Source: Paragordius varius (lineage: Eukaryota; Nematomorpha). From it: 64,000 bases of DNA. The translations under genes and the position numbers were made by a program. The stretch is from NCBI GenBank assembly GCA_964247055.1, contig OZ176057.1, positions 5,456,001 through 5,520,000 of the forward strand, given 5' to 3'. This document shows positions 32,538 to 46,160 of the stretch, one piece after another. Below the pieces are notes generated by a model, which made no database searches, was not told where the DNA came from, and saw nothing but the letters and a program-made list of their open reading frames with translations. Each line of letters starts with the position of its first letter. The first letter of the stretch is position 1.

Positions 32538-35500
32538 CTTTATTTAAAAAATCACCAGAATTAAAAAATTTTGAAAAAAAATAAATAAAAATTATTTGAA
32601 ATGCTAAATCTTATGAAGTTGTTAAGAATGTTCAAAAGTGTTAAAAAATTTCTAAAAACAATTTTCGAAAACTCTTGTAAACCCAATTTTTTACTCTAAA
32701 ATGGCTCTAAAATTCTTTTAAAAATAAAAGAATGTTAAAAAGTATTAAAACTTCCTAATCTAATATCCCTAATATTTCTTGAAACGAAGTCCTGAACTTA
32801 AAAAAGCGGTAAAATTCCTTAAATTTTTTTAGCGCTAAATTTTTAACTTCTAGAAAAGCAGTAAAATGACTAAAAACCGGTAGGATTATTTAAGAACTTT
32901 TTTCAAAGGCAAAAATTACCTAAAGATTTAAAAAATGGCAAATAATCTTTTAAAAAAACGCTAAAATTCTTCCTAAGGTCAAAAATGCCAAAATTCTTTA
33001 AAAAAGCGTAAATTTTATTTTTAAATTTACAAACTGCGAAAATTTCCTAAAAAACCGATATTTATCGTTAAAAACCGCTAAAATTCTAAAAAGGCTAAAA
33101 CTCTTTATTATTCGCAAAGGACAAAAATTACTTTTAATTCTAAAGCAGTAAAAATCTTTAGACTAATATCTCTAAAAATCATCTGAAGAGGCTAATTTTC
33201 CAAAACCTATTAGACTCCTTTAAAAAATTATGATTTTTTAAATCTAATAAACAAGCGATGAAATTTAAAAACAGCCTAAAACTCTAGAAAACGCCGAATC
33301 TTTAAATTTTAAAATTTTTTAAAAATGGCAATTTCATTTTTAAATTTTATAATTTTTTAAAAACCATTTAAATTCTTTGAAAAGCGATATTTAATTGTTC
33401 ATTTCTCTAAAAAAAGTAGAAAATTGCTTTAAATTCGCTAAAATGGCTGAAATTGTTTAACAACCGCTAAAACATTCTAAAAATCGTTAAAATTTTCTAA
33501 AACTCCTTAAAAACCGCTAAAACACTTTAAAACTCGCTAAAAACTCTTTAAGAAGCGCTAGAATTTTTAAAAATTGCTAAAAAAAATTTTAATTAAAAAA
33601 ACGCGCTGAAATTCGCTAAAAATTGCTAAATTTTTTAAATCCGCTCAAAATCTCTTAAACAACCGCTAAAATTGTTTAAACAAGCATAAATATTCTTTTT
33701 AAATCCAAAAAATCGCTTGAAATTTCCTAAAAACCGCTAAAATTTTCCAAAAACCGCTAAAACTATCTAAAAAGTCTATTTCTTTAAAATTATTCTTAAA
33801 ACCGCTAAAATTTTTAGAAAAATTGATAAAACTCCTTTTAAATCAAAAAAATGTGCTTGTATTTTTTAAAACCGCTGAAATTCTCTAAAAATCGCTAAAA
33901 TTTTTTAAAAAACGTAAAAATGTTCTTTTAAAATCGCTAAAATTATTAAATAATCGGTAAAATTCTTTAAAAAAGCCTAAATATCCTTTTTAAATCAAAA
34001 AATGCGCTGAAATTCTCTAAAAATTGCTAAAATTTCCTTAAAACCGCTAAATCTTTCTAAAAACCGATAAAATGTTTAAACAAGCGTAAATATTCCTTGT
34101 AAATCAAAAATGCACTGAAAATGCTTAACAATCGCTAAAACTTTCTAAAAACGGCCTAAATTTTTTTAAAACTTACAGTTGTTTTTATTAATCATATGTT
34201 TTAATTAATTAATCAGTTGTTTTAACTAATCAGTTGTTTTAAGTAATCAGTGTTCTTAATTAATCAGTTGTTTTAATTAATCAGTTGTTTTAATTAATCA
34301 GTTGTTTTAATTAATCAGTTGTTTTAATTAATCAGCTGTTTTAATTAATCAGTTGTTTTAATTAATCAGTTGTTTTAATTAATCAGTTGTTTTAAGTAAT
34401 CAGTGTTCTTAATTAATCAGTTGTTTTAATTAATCAGTTTTAATTAATCAGTTGTTTTAATTTATCAGTATTTATTAACTTATTAATCATTTTATTAATC
34501 ATTTGTTATTATTATGTGATTTTATTCATAAGTTGTTTCATCTAAAAACCGCCAAAGCTATCTAGAAAGTCTATTTCTCAAAAAATATTCTAAAAACGGG
34601 AATTTAAAAACCGTTAAAATTATCTAAAAACCCTAAAACTTTAAAAACTGCTAAAATTTATAAAAAATCGCCAAAATTCCTTTTAAATGAAAAAACTGCT
34701 AAAACTATCTAAAAACCGTTAAAACTTTCTAAAAAAGTCGATTATTTTGTTGTCAAAATTATTAAAACTAATAAAAAACCGCTAAAATTATTTAACCTTT
34801 AATACTCTAAAAACCGCTAAAACTATTTAAAAACCGCTAAAACTTTTTAAAAACCGCTGAAACTTTTTAAAAACCGCTAAAACATTCTAAAAACTCCTAA
34901 AACTTTCTATAAGCCGCTAAAACTTTTTAAAAATTGGTAAAACTTCCAAAAACCGGTAAAACAATTTTCAAACCGCTAAAACAATTTTAAAACCGCTAAA
35001 ACTTTATAAAAACCGCTAAAACTTTATAAAAACCGCTAAAACCTTCTAAAACTATCTAAAAAGTCTATTTCTTTAAAAATATTTTCAAAACCGCTAAAAC
35101 TACCTAAAAACCGGTAAAACTACCTAAAAACCTCTAAAACTACCTAAAAACCTCTAAAACTACCTAAAAACCGCTAAAACTACCTCAAAACCGCTAAAAC
35201 TTCCTAAAGACCGCTAACTAAAACTATCTAAAAACCGTTAAAAATATCTAAAAAGTCTATTTCTTTATAATTATTTTCAAAACCGCTAAAATTATTTTTA
35301 AAATCGCTAAAACTTCCTAAAAACCGCTAAAACTATTTTAAAACCGCTAAAACTTCCTAAAAACCGCTAAAACTTTCTCAAAACTAAAACTTTTTAAAAA
35401 CCGCTAAAACTTTTTAAAAACCGCTAAAACTTTTTCAAAACCGCTAAAACTTTCTCAAAAATGTTAAAACTTTCTCATAAACGCTATAAACTTTCTCATA

Positions 35501-38500
35501 AACGCTATAAACTTTCTAAAAACCGCTAAAACTTTCTCATAACCGCTAAAACTTTTTAAAAACCGCTAAAACTTTCTCAAAACCACTAAACCCTTTTTAA
35601 AACCGCTAAACCCTTTTTAAAACCGCTAAAACTTTCTAAAAACCGCTCTTTCTAAAAACCGCTAAAACTTTCTAAAAACTCCTAAAACTTTCTATAAGCC
35701 GCTAAAACTTTTTCAAAACCGCTAAAACTTTCTCAAAAATGTTAAAACTTTCTCATAAACGCTATAAACTTTCTCATAAACGCTATAAACTTTCTAAAAA
35801 CCGCTAAAACTTTCTCATAACCGCTAAAACTTTTTAAAAACCGCTAAAACTTTCTCAAAACCACTAAACCCTTTTTAAAACCGCTAAACCCTTTTTAAAA
35901 CCGCTAAAACTTTCTAAAAACCGCTATAACTTTCTAAAAACCGCTATAACTTTCTAAAAACCGCTAAAACTTTCTCAAAACTGTTAAAACTTTCTCAAAA
36001 ATGTTAAAACTTTCTTATAACCGCTAAAACCTTTTTAAAAACCGCTAAAACTTTCTCAAAACCGCTAAAACTTTTTAAAAACCGCTAAAACTTTTTAAAA
36101 ACCGCTAAAACTTTCTCAAAACCGCTAAAACTTCCTAAAAACCGCTAAAACTTCCTAAAAACCGCTAAAACTTTCTCAAAACTGTTAAAACTTTCTCAAA
36201 AATGTTAAAACTTTTTCAAAACCGCTAAAACTTTTTCAAAACCGCTAAAACTTTCTCAAAAATGTTAAAACTTTCTCATAAACGCTATAAACTTTCTAAA
36301 AACCGCTAAAACTTTCTCATAACCGCTAAAACTTTATAAAACCGCTAAAACTTTATAAAACCGCTAAAACTTTATAAAAACCGCTTAAACTTTATAAAAA
36401 CCGCTTAAACTTTCTAAAAACTGTTAAAACTTTCTCAAAACTGTTACTTTCTCAAAACTGCTAAAACTTTCTCATAACCGCTAAAACTTTATAAAACCGC
36501 TAAAACTTTATAAAAATTGCTAAAACTACCTAAAAACCGCTAAAACTTTCAAAAACCGATAAAACTTTTTAAAAACCGCTAAAACTTTTTAAAAACCGCT
36601 AAAACTTTTTAAAAACCGCTAAAACTTTCTCAAAACCGCTAAAACTTTCTTATAACCGCTAAAACCTTTTTAAAAACCGCTAAAACTTTCTCATAACCGC
36701 TAAAACCTTTTTAAAAACCGCTAAAACCTTTTTAAAAACCGCTAAAACTTTCTCATAACCGCTAAAACCTTTTTAAAAACCGCTAAAACTACCTAAAAAC
36801 CGCTAAAACTACCTAAAAACCGCAAAAATTTCTCAAAACTGTTAAAACTTTCTCAAAACTGTTAAAACTTTCTCAAAACTGTTAAAACTTTCTCATAACC
36901 GCTAAAACCTTTTTTTTAAACCGCTAAGCTTTTTAAACCGCTAAAACTATTTTAAAACCACCAAAACTATTTTAAAAGCGCTAAAACTATCTATATTTCT
37001 TTAAAATTATTATCAAAACCGCTAAAACTTCCTAAAAACAGTAAAATTTTTAGAAAAATCGCTAAAATTCCTTTTAAATCAAAAAATTGCGCCTAATTAT
37101 TAACCGCTAAAACTATTTAAAACCCTTAAAACTATCCAAAAATCTATTTCTTTAAAATTATTTTCAAAACCGCTAAAATTATTCTTAAAACCGTTAAAAA
37201 TTTCTAAAAACCGCTAAAATTATCTAAAAATCTTTAAAACTTTTTAAAAAAGTTTATTACTTAAAATATTCTCAAAACCGCTAAAATTATATAAAACCGC
37301 TAACTAACGCTAAAATTTTCTAACGCTAAAATTAAAGTATGCGCTAAAAATTTCTGTGCTCTCTAATAAAATTCATTAAAAAAGCTTAAATATTCTTTTT
37401 AAAAATTGCTAAAAAACCGCTGATTACTTTAAAAACCGCTAAAATTGTTTAAACAAACGTAAATATTCTTTTTTAATCAAGAAATGCTCTGAAATTTTTA
37501 ACAACCAAGTGCTAAAATAAAATCGGAAATAAATATTTTTATTAATCAGCTGTTTTAATTAATTATTTGTTTTTCATTTGTTAATTAATCATTTGTTTTT
37601 AATCATTAATCAGCTGTTTTATTTAATTATATGTTTGTATAAATCAGTTGGTTTAATTAATCAGCTGTTTTAATTAATCATTTGTTACTACAAATCAGTT
37701 GTTTTAATTATTGATTTGTTTTAATTAATGATTTGTTTTAAATCATTTGTTTTTATAATTCAGTTGTTTTAATATTCATTTGTTTTTATAATTCAGTTGT
37801 TTTAATATTCATTTGTTTTGTAAATCAGTTAATCAGTTGTTTTTATAAATCGGTTGGTTTAATTAATCAGTATTTTAATAAATTTGTTTTTATAAATTAG
37901 TTGGTTTAATTTATCAGCTGTTTTAATTAATCAGTTTTTTTAATTAATTATTTGTTTTTATAAATCAGCTGTTTTTTTATTAATCAGTTGTTTTTAAATC
38001 TGATTAAATTTATCAGTTATAAATCAGTTGTTTTAATTAATGATTTGTTTATAAATCGGTTGGTTTAATTAATCAGTATATTAATAAAACATTTCTTTAA
38101 TAGTCAGATTTTTTTAAATACTCAGCTGTTAATATTAATCAGCTGTTTTAATTATAATCATTTGTTTTTTGTTAATCAGTTGTTTCAATTAATCAGTTGT
38201 TTTAATTAATCAGTTGTTTATTAATCAATTGTTTATTAATCAGTTGTTTTAATTATTCAGTTGTTTTAATTATTCAGTTGTTTTGATTATTCAGTTGTTT
38301 TGATTATTCAGTTGTTTTAATTAATCAGTTTTTTCAATTAATCAGTTTTTTCAATTAATCAGTTTTTTCTATATAAATCATTTCTTAATAATCAGATTTT
38401 TTAATAATCAGCTGTTTAAATATATCAGTGTTTTAATTATAATCATTTGTTTTTGATTATCAGTTGTTTTTATTATTCAGTTGTTTCAATCATTTGGTTT

Positions 38501-39313
38501 TATTATTCATTTGTTTTTATTAATCAGTTTTTATTATTATGTTTATTTCATTAATAATTTGTCTATCTAAAAACCGCTAAAACTATCTAAAAACCGTTAA
38601 AATTATCTAAAAGCTCTATTTCTTTAAAAATATTTGAAAACCGCTAAAACTATTTTTAAAACCACTAAAACTTCCTAAAAACCGCTAAAACTTCTTAAAA
38701 ACCGCTAAAACTTCTTAAAAACCGCTAAAACTTCTTAAAAACCGCTAAAACTTCTTAAAAACCGCTAAAACTTCTTAAAAACCGCTAAAACTTCTTAAAA
38801 ACCGCTAAAACTTCTTAAAAACCGCTAAAACTTCTTAAAAACCGCTAAAACTTCTTAAAAACCGCTAAAACTTCTTAAAAACCGCTAAAACTTCTTAAAA
38901 ACCGCTAAAACTTCTTAAAAACCGCTAAAACTTCTTAAAAACCGCTAAAACTTCTTAAAAACCGCTAAAACTTCTTAAAAACCGCTAAAACTTTTTCAAA
39001 ACCGCTAAAACTTTTTCAAAACCGTTAAAACTATTTTAAAAACGAAACTTTCTAAACACTGAAATTTTCTAAAACTGCTAAAACTTTCTAAAAATTGCTA
39101 AAATTATTTAAAAACCGCTAAAACTTCCTAAAAACTGCTAAAACTTCCTAAAAATTCTTTTTAAATTAAAAAATGCGTTGAAATTCTTTAAAAATTGCTA
39201 AAATTTTATTAAAACCGCTAAATATATCTAAAATCTGTTAAAAATGTCTAAAAACCGCTAAAACTCTTTAAAAAGCGTAAATTTAAATCAAAAACCGCTA
39301 AAATTGTCTAAAA
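32538..39313. repeat. Alpha/beta satellite arrays of cassette II
   Basis: Same order as in cassette I: degenerate alpha (32,538-34,173), beta block (34,174-34,540), alpha (34,541-37,534), beta (37,535-38,563), alpha (38,564-39,313). The perfect 20-bp subarray has 15 units (38,694-38,993). Extra alpha units relative to cassette I lie around 35,940-36,520. Confidence 0.94.
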
Positions 39314-39441
39314 AATGTAATTTTTTTTTCTGCAAACATATGCCACCCTTTTTATATAAATTATATTATTTTAACCAATTAGCCATTTCAAATAATTTTA
39401 TTTCAATCAATATATTGTAACATACTAATTTTTTTGTTTAG

Positions 39442-39950
39442 AATGTGTTGTCTTACAGAAGTACGAAGGATTTCTTTGGCCTACTGCCCAACAAAATTGA
39501 TGCAAAAAATATCTAGAATGTTTCGGAATTGGGTAATTATTATTTTATATTTTGAATTATTATTCAAGTGTTTTCGTTAATAATTGTTTTCTTTTATAAA
39601 TTCTGTATAAATCATTTTTATCATAATCAACTTTTTTTATGTAATTAGCATTTATCATCTGTTTATTAGTTGTTTTAATTAATCAATTGTTTTTAGTTTT
39701 AAAATTGGCTAGCTTGAGATATTCTAAAGATATTTTTTTTAAAAAGAATATGTAGAGTATATAGAATATAAGTTTATAATTATCTATCGTTTGTAAAAAT
39801 TTTTTATTTATTATTGTTACGTAATATTTAATCATCAATTATTACATTTTTCTTTAATTTACTGTAGAATGTGTTGTTTATGTAATCAGCAGCCCGAAAC
39901 GTAAACGAGGTCTATTGAAAAAGCGTAATTGAAAATTATGGATGAACTTG
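39442..39950 (+). other. Exon-like modules M1 and M2, cassette II
   Basis: M1 at 39,442-39,532 and M2 at 39,868-39,950, identical to those at 7,149 and 7,575, each bounded by a T-rich AG and GTAATT. Confidence 0.4.
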
Positions 39951-40518
39951 GTAATTAATTATATTTAAATTAAATTTTAGAACAGATTTATTACTAGTTT
40001 TTCAACTTTACATTTTTTTCTTAAATTAAATAATTTTTTTATTAAAATTGATGAGTCGATTTTTAATGCTCTTTAATTAAAGAAAATAATTGATTTAATT
40101 AATCATTTTTTTAATAAATTAACTATTTATAATAAACTTTTGATTTAAAACAAATTATTTTTATTAAGATATATATAATATTGTTCCTTTAACGCAAAAT
40201 AACAAAATATCACTTTTTTAACATACTTCATGATTTTGTTAAATAACCATTTTTCTTGATCAGCTGTTTTTTGAATTTGATAGTTATAATTATTAAATAG
40301 TTTCAATATATTTATTTTTTTAAATCATTATTAGTATTTGACTTTATATTTTATTTTATTTTTAGGAAACAATATAGTATCCACTTTATTGCTGCCATAC
40401 CAATTAAACTATTTACGTATATATTTTTAGTTACTTTTTACGTTATTAATAACCAATTGTCTAAATATTTTTTATTTTTTCCTTATTAAATCAGTTGTTT
40501 TAATTAATCAGGTTTAAA

Positions 40519-40640
40519 GCACTTTAAGGGCTTCGAGTTTGTGGGCTAGGGATAGGGAGATGGATTTGAGTTGATTCATTTTTTTAAAGAAGTCCGCAAG
40601 ACTTGCTCGGGCTACGAAGCAGACCCGAGACCCACGCATT
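40519..40640 (+). repeat. E element, plus orientation, cassette II
   Basis: Copy of 8,226-8,347, the same diverged version (GGGCTAGGGATAGGGAGATGG). It opens the right-end E cluster of cassette II. Confidence 0.85.
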
Positions 40641-41030
40641 TCTCTTCTATAAATTTATATAACCTTTTTTCTGACTTTTCTCTTCTCACAAGAAAATGCT
40701 CTCTTGATTAAGATTTTTGAATTTTAGAAAACTCTTTTTAAACTACATTTATGGTTTCTAGTTTAAATTTAGGGTCAGGTTCTTAAAGAAGTCCGCAAAT
40801 TAATTTATATATTGGTTGTTTGAGGTATTTACGCAAAAACCTCTGACATAGACAGTAGATTTCAACTTTTCATTTTTTAGGAAAAATTTCATATAATTCT
40901 TTTGATATATATATTAGGATTAAAGTATCACGTGTTTTTGGTGTAATATGAGTTACCGCTAATACTCGTGAATAAATCTTTATCTCATTTCTTATAACCC
41001 TTTAAAGCTGTTATTATAGTTTTTGGGTTT

Positions 41031-41140
41031 TTAGAGTTTGTGGGCTAGGGTTAGGGTGAGGGATTGGAGTTGGTTCATTTTCTTAAAGAAGTCCGCAGGA
41101 CTTCCTCGGTCTGCGAAGCAGGCCGAGACCCACGCGTTTC
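41031..41140 (+). repeat. E element, plus orientation, cassette II
   Basis: Copy of 8,738-8,847, with both hairpin stems intact. Degenerate tandem units follow to about 41,905. Confidence 0.9.
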
Positions 41141-42226
41141 TTTTTAAATTAAATCTTTGTCTCTGAATTTTGTAGCTTTTGATTCATTTCAAGGAAGGAT
41201 ATTCTTTTTTTCCTATTGTTTAATTTTACACCATTTTATCTAAAAACTTAAACATTATCTGAATTTTATTTGACCGCAAACTTTTTAATGCACTGATCAA
41301 CGCTATTTTTATTGCGGTGTTTCGTTGATAGAATATTAAAGGATTTCGAGTTTATGGGCTGGGCTTATGTAAATCAAAGCAATTCTTTATTTTTTAATGG
41401 TTTTAAAATTGCAATATAAAGCTAAATTTGGGTTTTAATTATGGAAGTAAACTGCTAATTTGTAAAGTAACCACAAAAATTTATATTTAAAGTAGAATAG
41501 TTTGAAAGCGATTTTTTTATTAGGACGGTTAATTAAATTCAGAAACAAACAACCAGAAAACAAAATGACTCAACTTTTTTCGCTAGAAAATTTTCAGTGT
41601 TATATTTGCAGTGTTTGATCATATGATTTTGGCTGATCGAAATTAAAGGCTTTCAAGTTTGGGTTGGCCTTAGCTAAAGTAAAGGAATTTTTAATAAGTT
41701 GCGTATCCTTATTCCATTCCTTAGGTTTTAATTACGGAAATAGATTTGTTAATAACTGCTAATTTGTGTAACCGCAAAATTTAAATTTGAAAGCGATTAT
41801 TTTCTGTATTAGGACGTTTAAAACTCTAATTTGGCCTTTTCGTACGGGGTTTGATTAATCGACGTTGAATATTTTAAGGCGTGTTTGTGGGCTAGGGTTA
41901 TGTGGAGGTTCATTTAGAGTTTTGTTGTTTTTATTAATAATTGCCGAATTTATGCTAATATTATCTAACTTCGAATCTAATAATATTTTATCATTTTTTA
42001 TACATCAGAATTGACTCAACTAGACAAGAAATAAAGCTAACTCACACAAGAATATGAAACTAATGACTTAACTACACAAGAAACAAAACATACACAAGAA
42101 TGAATATGAAACAATCACAATGAATGAACGAATAATTTATATAATAAGATTCAATAAATGATAGTAACCTTTGATATATTGTTTTTTTTAAAAAAAATTA
42201 AAAAATATAAATAAATATATATAATA

Positions 42227-42538
42227 CCCCCCCCCCCCCCCAAAGGGCGAGAAAAAAAAATTAAAAAATATTCTAAGTCCAAAATTTTATTTTGAGCGTC
42301 CGGGAGTAAGAGTGCTCAAAATACAATTTTGGACTTGGGGGCCTGCAACAAACTCTCATTATACTTGTGGAGAGTTTTTGCGCCAACTCTCTAATGGGGG
42401 AAATGAGCCCTCCTTCACGCGAGTGGGAAAAAACTCCAACGAGCTCATTTTCCCCACCTTTGTAAAGGAGGATTTATTCCTCCCATTAGAGAGTCATTTG
42501 GCCCAAAAACTCTCCACAAGTATAATGAGAGTTTGTTG
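42227..42538. repeat. C-tract, hairpin and foldback, cassette II
   Basis: Fifteen C (42,227-42,241), the 22-bp hairpin (42,276-42,335) and the 193-bp foldback with perfect 35-bp arms (42,346-42,538). Apart from C-tract length it equals the cassette I version. Confidence 0.93.
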
Positions 42539-43125
42539 TGCAATCATACCCAATGAGATCTTTGAGTGCGTCTTGCCATCCATCAGCTCCAGCCACGATT
42601 TGCCTTCTCCCCATCGCCTTGTGTCAGGTATCGTGGACATTCCCAAGAGCTTGATCCCAACAGATCTCTCCTCCCCAATGTGCCAAAGCCCATCAACACC
42701 TAAAAATTAAGATTACCTCGCAATGAGTAGGTTCCTCTTCCTGTGTCGCTCCATCAATCGTCCAGTCCCAAATCCCCAGCATTTGATCTGTCCAGGGCTT
42801 CTAGATTCCCCAATGTCCGCTTTTCTCGCGGAGTTTATCCCATTACACCTAAATTATACATTTACCTCGTAATCAGCAGGCTCTTTTCGGTTCGATCCTT
42901 CATTCACTCACGAATCCTTGGTTGCTGGTCTTGAATCATGTCCCCATCCCTGGTTGCCATTGGAGAAGAAGGCCTAAAGCCTTCAAATTAGCTCTTCCAA
43001 CCAGCCTTCCCATATAATTTTTTTTCTGATTGCAATCATAGGCGCTTATATTTCCCAATACATCCATATATGTACTCTTGTTTACCAAATTGCAAATTAC
43101 ATAAACTAACAATTTTATGGACACG
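42539..43125. other. GC-rich module, cassette II
   Basis: Same unrecognised GC-rich module as 10,244-10,830, with the two ~155-bp tandem subunits. Confidence 0.5.
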
Positions 43126-43692
43126 TAAGCTTGTCCCTAGATTTTCTTTTTAAGGAATTTTGATTTTCTTTTTTAGCTCAATTCTATGTTATATGCTCTC
43201 TTTATCTATTAAATCAGCGGAATTGGTTGGAATATGCTAATATATTTTATATGGGGTGCTATATAATTAATGTATTGTTTGCATAAATATGATATATTAA
43301 ATTTTGCACATGGAACGCACAATTTCATTTAAATTATCTGATTATCACTAGGATTATTCCACGGAAATTTTAACCCTCTTAATAATAAAAAATTTATGGA
43401 AATTCTTTATAAAATACATAAGAATCATGTCATTTTATATATGACTTCAAAATTTTAAAATATTCCTAAGATGTGGGATATATAATTTGCCAGAAACACC
43501 AATTACGCTAACTCACAAGATTTTAACTTGCACAGTATATTAATAAATTTAATTTAGGTTGACGTGTGCATAGATGCTGGAAAACGATACGATCTATCAA
43601 GGGAGATATTAACAGTACTACTCTTGTATTAACCAAAGTGTTTATACCAAATGATTTGTTATGGATCATCTGATGGTGTAATCCTACCTGTT

Positions 43693-44369
43693 GGAATCAC
43701 TTGGATGCTTCTTGAATGTTGATTATCTTTTCTAATTAACTGTTGTTTATAAAATAAATTTTTAAATATTATTTTAGCTATTATTTGTAATATATTTTAC
43801 GTTAAATACATTTTCGCTTATATGTAAAAAATATTCGAAAAATTGTATGACCGCAACTAAAGATAAAGTAAAGGGGTGCGATGTTTTGCAAGAATTTTCC
43901 GTTACAATGGATATGACAAACATTTTTTTAGATATCCCACCGGTAAATTTATAGATATATAATTGTTTTATTTAAAAATTGAATTGTAATATATTATATA
44001 TATATATATATAAAATATGATATCAGTTATTTAAATAATTGGCAAAAAACAACCATACATTTTAAACATTGCAAAGTAGGAAATATTCATGTAAATTGTT
44101 AGCTCATCATATAAGTAGATTACAATTTTCATTTTTTTTCACTATATATATTTATTGCGTTAAATGAATTTCGTGAATTTGTTCGATAAGGGCAAGTTAA
44201 TTAAACAACTTAAAAAACCAGGATTGTAATAACATAAATTAATAAGCTAAATAATATGAATTTATTTATTTTTTGTTAAATATTTCACAAATATTTATAT
44301 CATATCACATAAATAACTCAGTTTATTTTTATGTAAAAGGCGTGTTTTCTTTAAAGGGATTAATAAATG
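43693..44369. other. Spacer 3' of LST8 C; empty MITE site
   Basis: Alignable with 11,398-12,470 but clearly diverged. At about 43,985-44,030 a continuous TA run joins the two flanks that in copy A enclose the 391-bp MITE. No gene is seen. Confidence 0.7.
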
Positions 44370-45260
44370 CTACAAAATATCCATGCAAATTATAGCCTTT
44401 CGATGACCAGAATATTCTTTAACACCTATAGTTTTAAAGGCGTCTCCAGAATTCAGTAATTTCCAAAGCCTGGCTTTCCCGTCACTGCAAGCTAAAAAAT
44501 AGAAAAAAATCACGTAAAAATATTTATAGGAGAAAAATTAATAAATACTAAGTCTTTATAACCGTGGACGAAAAAAAAGATGGTTATAAAAGATTATATT
44601 TTTAGTGTTTTTAAAATAATTAAAAGGTTGGTGATAACCTTATTTTATTATATGTTTTCTATTTTATTTGAAATAAAAGTAAAATATTTATATATTAAAA
44701 CTATAAAAATAAAACCGTTTTGTCCGAAAACTTTTCGATATAAAATCGTAAAAATCAGAGTAAAAAGGACTTTAGAACAAAAAAAACCTTTTGTTTGACT
44801 CTCAATATCTGTAAGCAAATTCTAAAAGGGAAATAAAAATATAATTTAAAACCAACCAGTTAATAAATATCTGTAAGATGTAAGAATTTTTCCATGAGCG
44901 CTATTCATATTATAATGTTTATTGATTTTGGCATCCAAATTTAAATCAGCAGGCATGGAAAATTCTGAACTTAGGAATCGCGAACACCAAACCCATTTAT
45001 TAACAGCTGGGTGTTCTAATTTCCAACATGCTAGTAATATTATTATAATGTAATGTAAAAATAATTATTTACCCATTTTTAGCAATGGTAAAAGATTTAA
45101 AAACTAATTTTTTTTCTTACAAATTACCCATTCTTATGAAAAAAAAAAAAAAAACAAAATTGAAGAAAAATATATAATAAATATCGTCAACTAAAAAAAA
45201 AATTAAACACATATCAGTACGAATTATTCTACTACCCGCCTATATATAAATCTAAATATA

Positions 45261-45519
45261 CCATTTAGACATCAAATTTACCATGGAACAATTCAATTCA
45301 CCCTAAAATAAATTATGTGTTCTTTTAAGTTTAAAAATTACCTATTATTTGTTTAAAAAATTAAATTTTGTTTGTAAATAAAATAATACGTAAAAATAAT
45401 AAACTATGCGCCATAAAGATATGTTTTATATAAATGATGAGTTATATTAGCTGACCGAAAACACATAATATATTTTTAGGGTAAATTTGAATTGAAGGCT
45501 GATTTTAAATTGTAAATGT
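45261..45519. mobile_element. Older foldback MITE, LST8 C intron
   Basis: Orthologue of 13,366-13,621: begins CCATTTAGACATCAAATTTA and ends TGTAAATG(T)T. It is in the same intron position, with further decay of the right terminus. Confidence 0.72.
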
Positions 45520-45907
45520 TATATTAAACTATTAATTTAACTAAATTATATGTTCTATATCAAAAAAAACACAAGGTTATAAATTATCTTCTATTAGCTT
45601 ATTATCCAAAGCAGGAACATTAGCTCGTGTAATATTTAAAAAAATATTAAATACCAAATTATATATACATAATCTTAGTAATAATTTATTATTTCTTAAA
45701 AGGAAATTTCATAGTTACGTCTTTTCAATTTTGGCAATCAAGTAGTAAAAATTGATAATAAATGGATGGTATGCGTAAATTCATTACAGTATAGCCCATT
45801 TATTTTGGCAATTTTATGAATTATATTTCAATTCCAAATATCGTAAAATATATACGATCAAAAATTATATATATATAAATTTTAATTATACGGAGAAAAT
45901 GTAAAAT

Positions 45908-46118
45908 AACAAATTTTTTCCTTCAAAAGACAACCCCAACTTTTTAATTTATCTTAAATAGCATTTGTAAAATATGTCATTGATTGTGTTACCACAATAT
46001 ACGTCTCTATTTTATAATTTAAATTTTAAAACAATGAGTTATATTTAAAAAAATAAAGGTTTAAAAAGTATGGGGTTGTCTTTTAGAAAAGAATATTTGT
46101 CTTTATATATTTACATTT

Positions 46119-46157
<39 letters not shown>
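45908..46157. repeat. Intronic inverted repeat and TA microsatellite, copy C
   Basis: Arms with AAAAGACAACCCCA (about 45,925) and TGGGGTTGTCTTTT (about 46,070), followed by a TA run of about 17 repeats (46,123-46,157). Confidence 0.7.

Positions 46158-46160
<3 letters not shown>

Larger units (their letters stand above)
31839..43692. repeat. Near-identical duplicate of 1-11,397
   Basis: Wherever compared, the two blocks match base for base, with a coordinate offset of 31,838 at the left and 32,295 at the right. The 457-bp difference is accounted for by extra alpha repeats (about 435 bp around 35,940-36,520), one extra 20-bp unit and two extra C. Flanks beyond 43,693 are clearly diverged. It is either a very recent duplication or conversion, or an assembly duplication of one locus. 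Confidence 0.93.
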
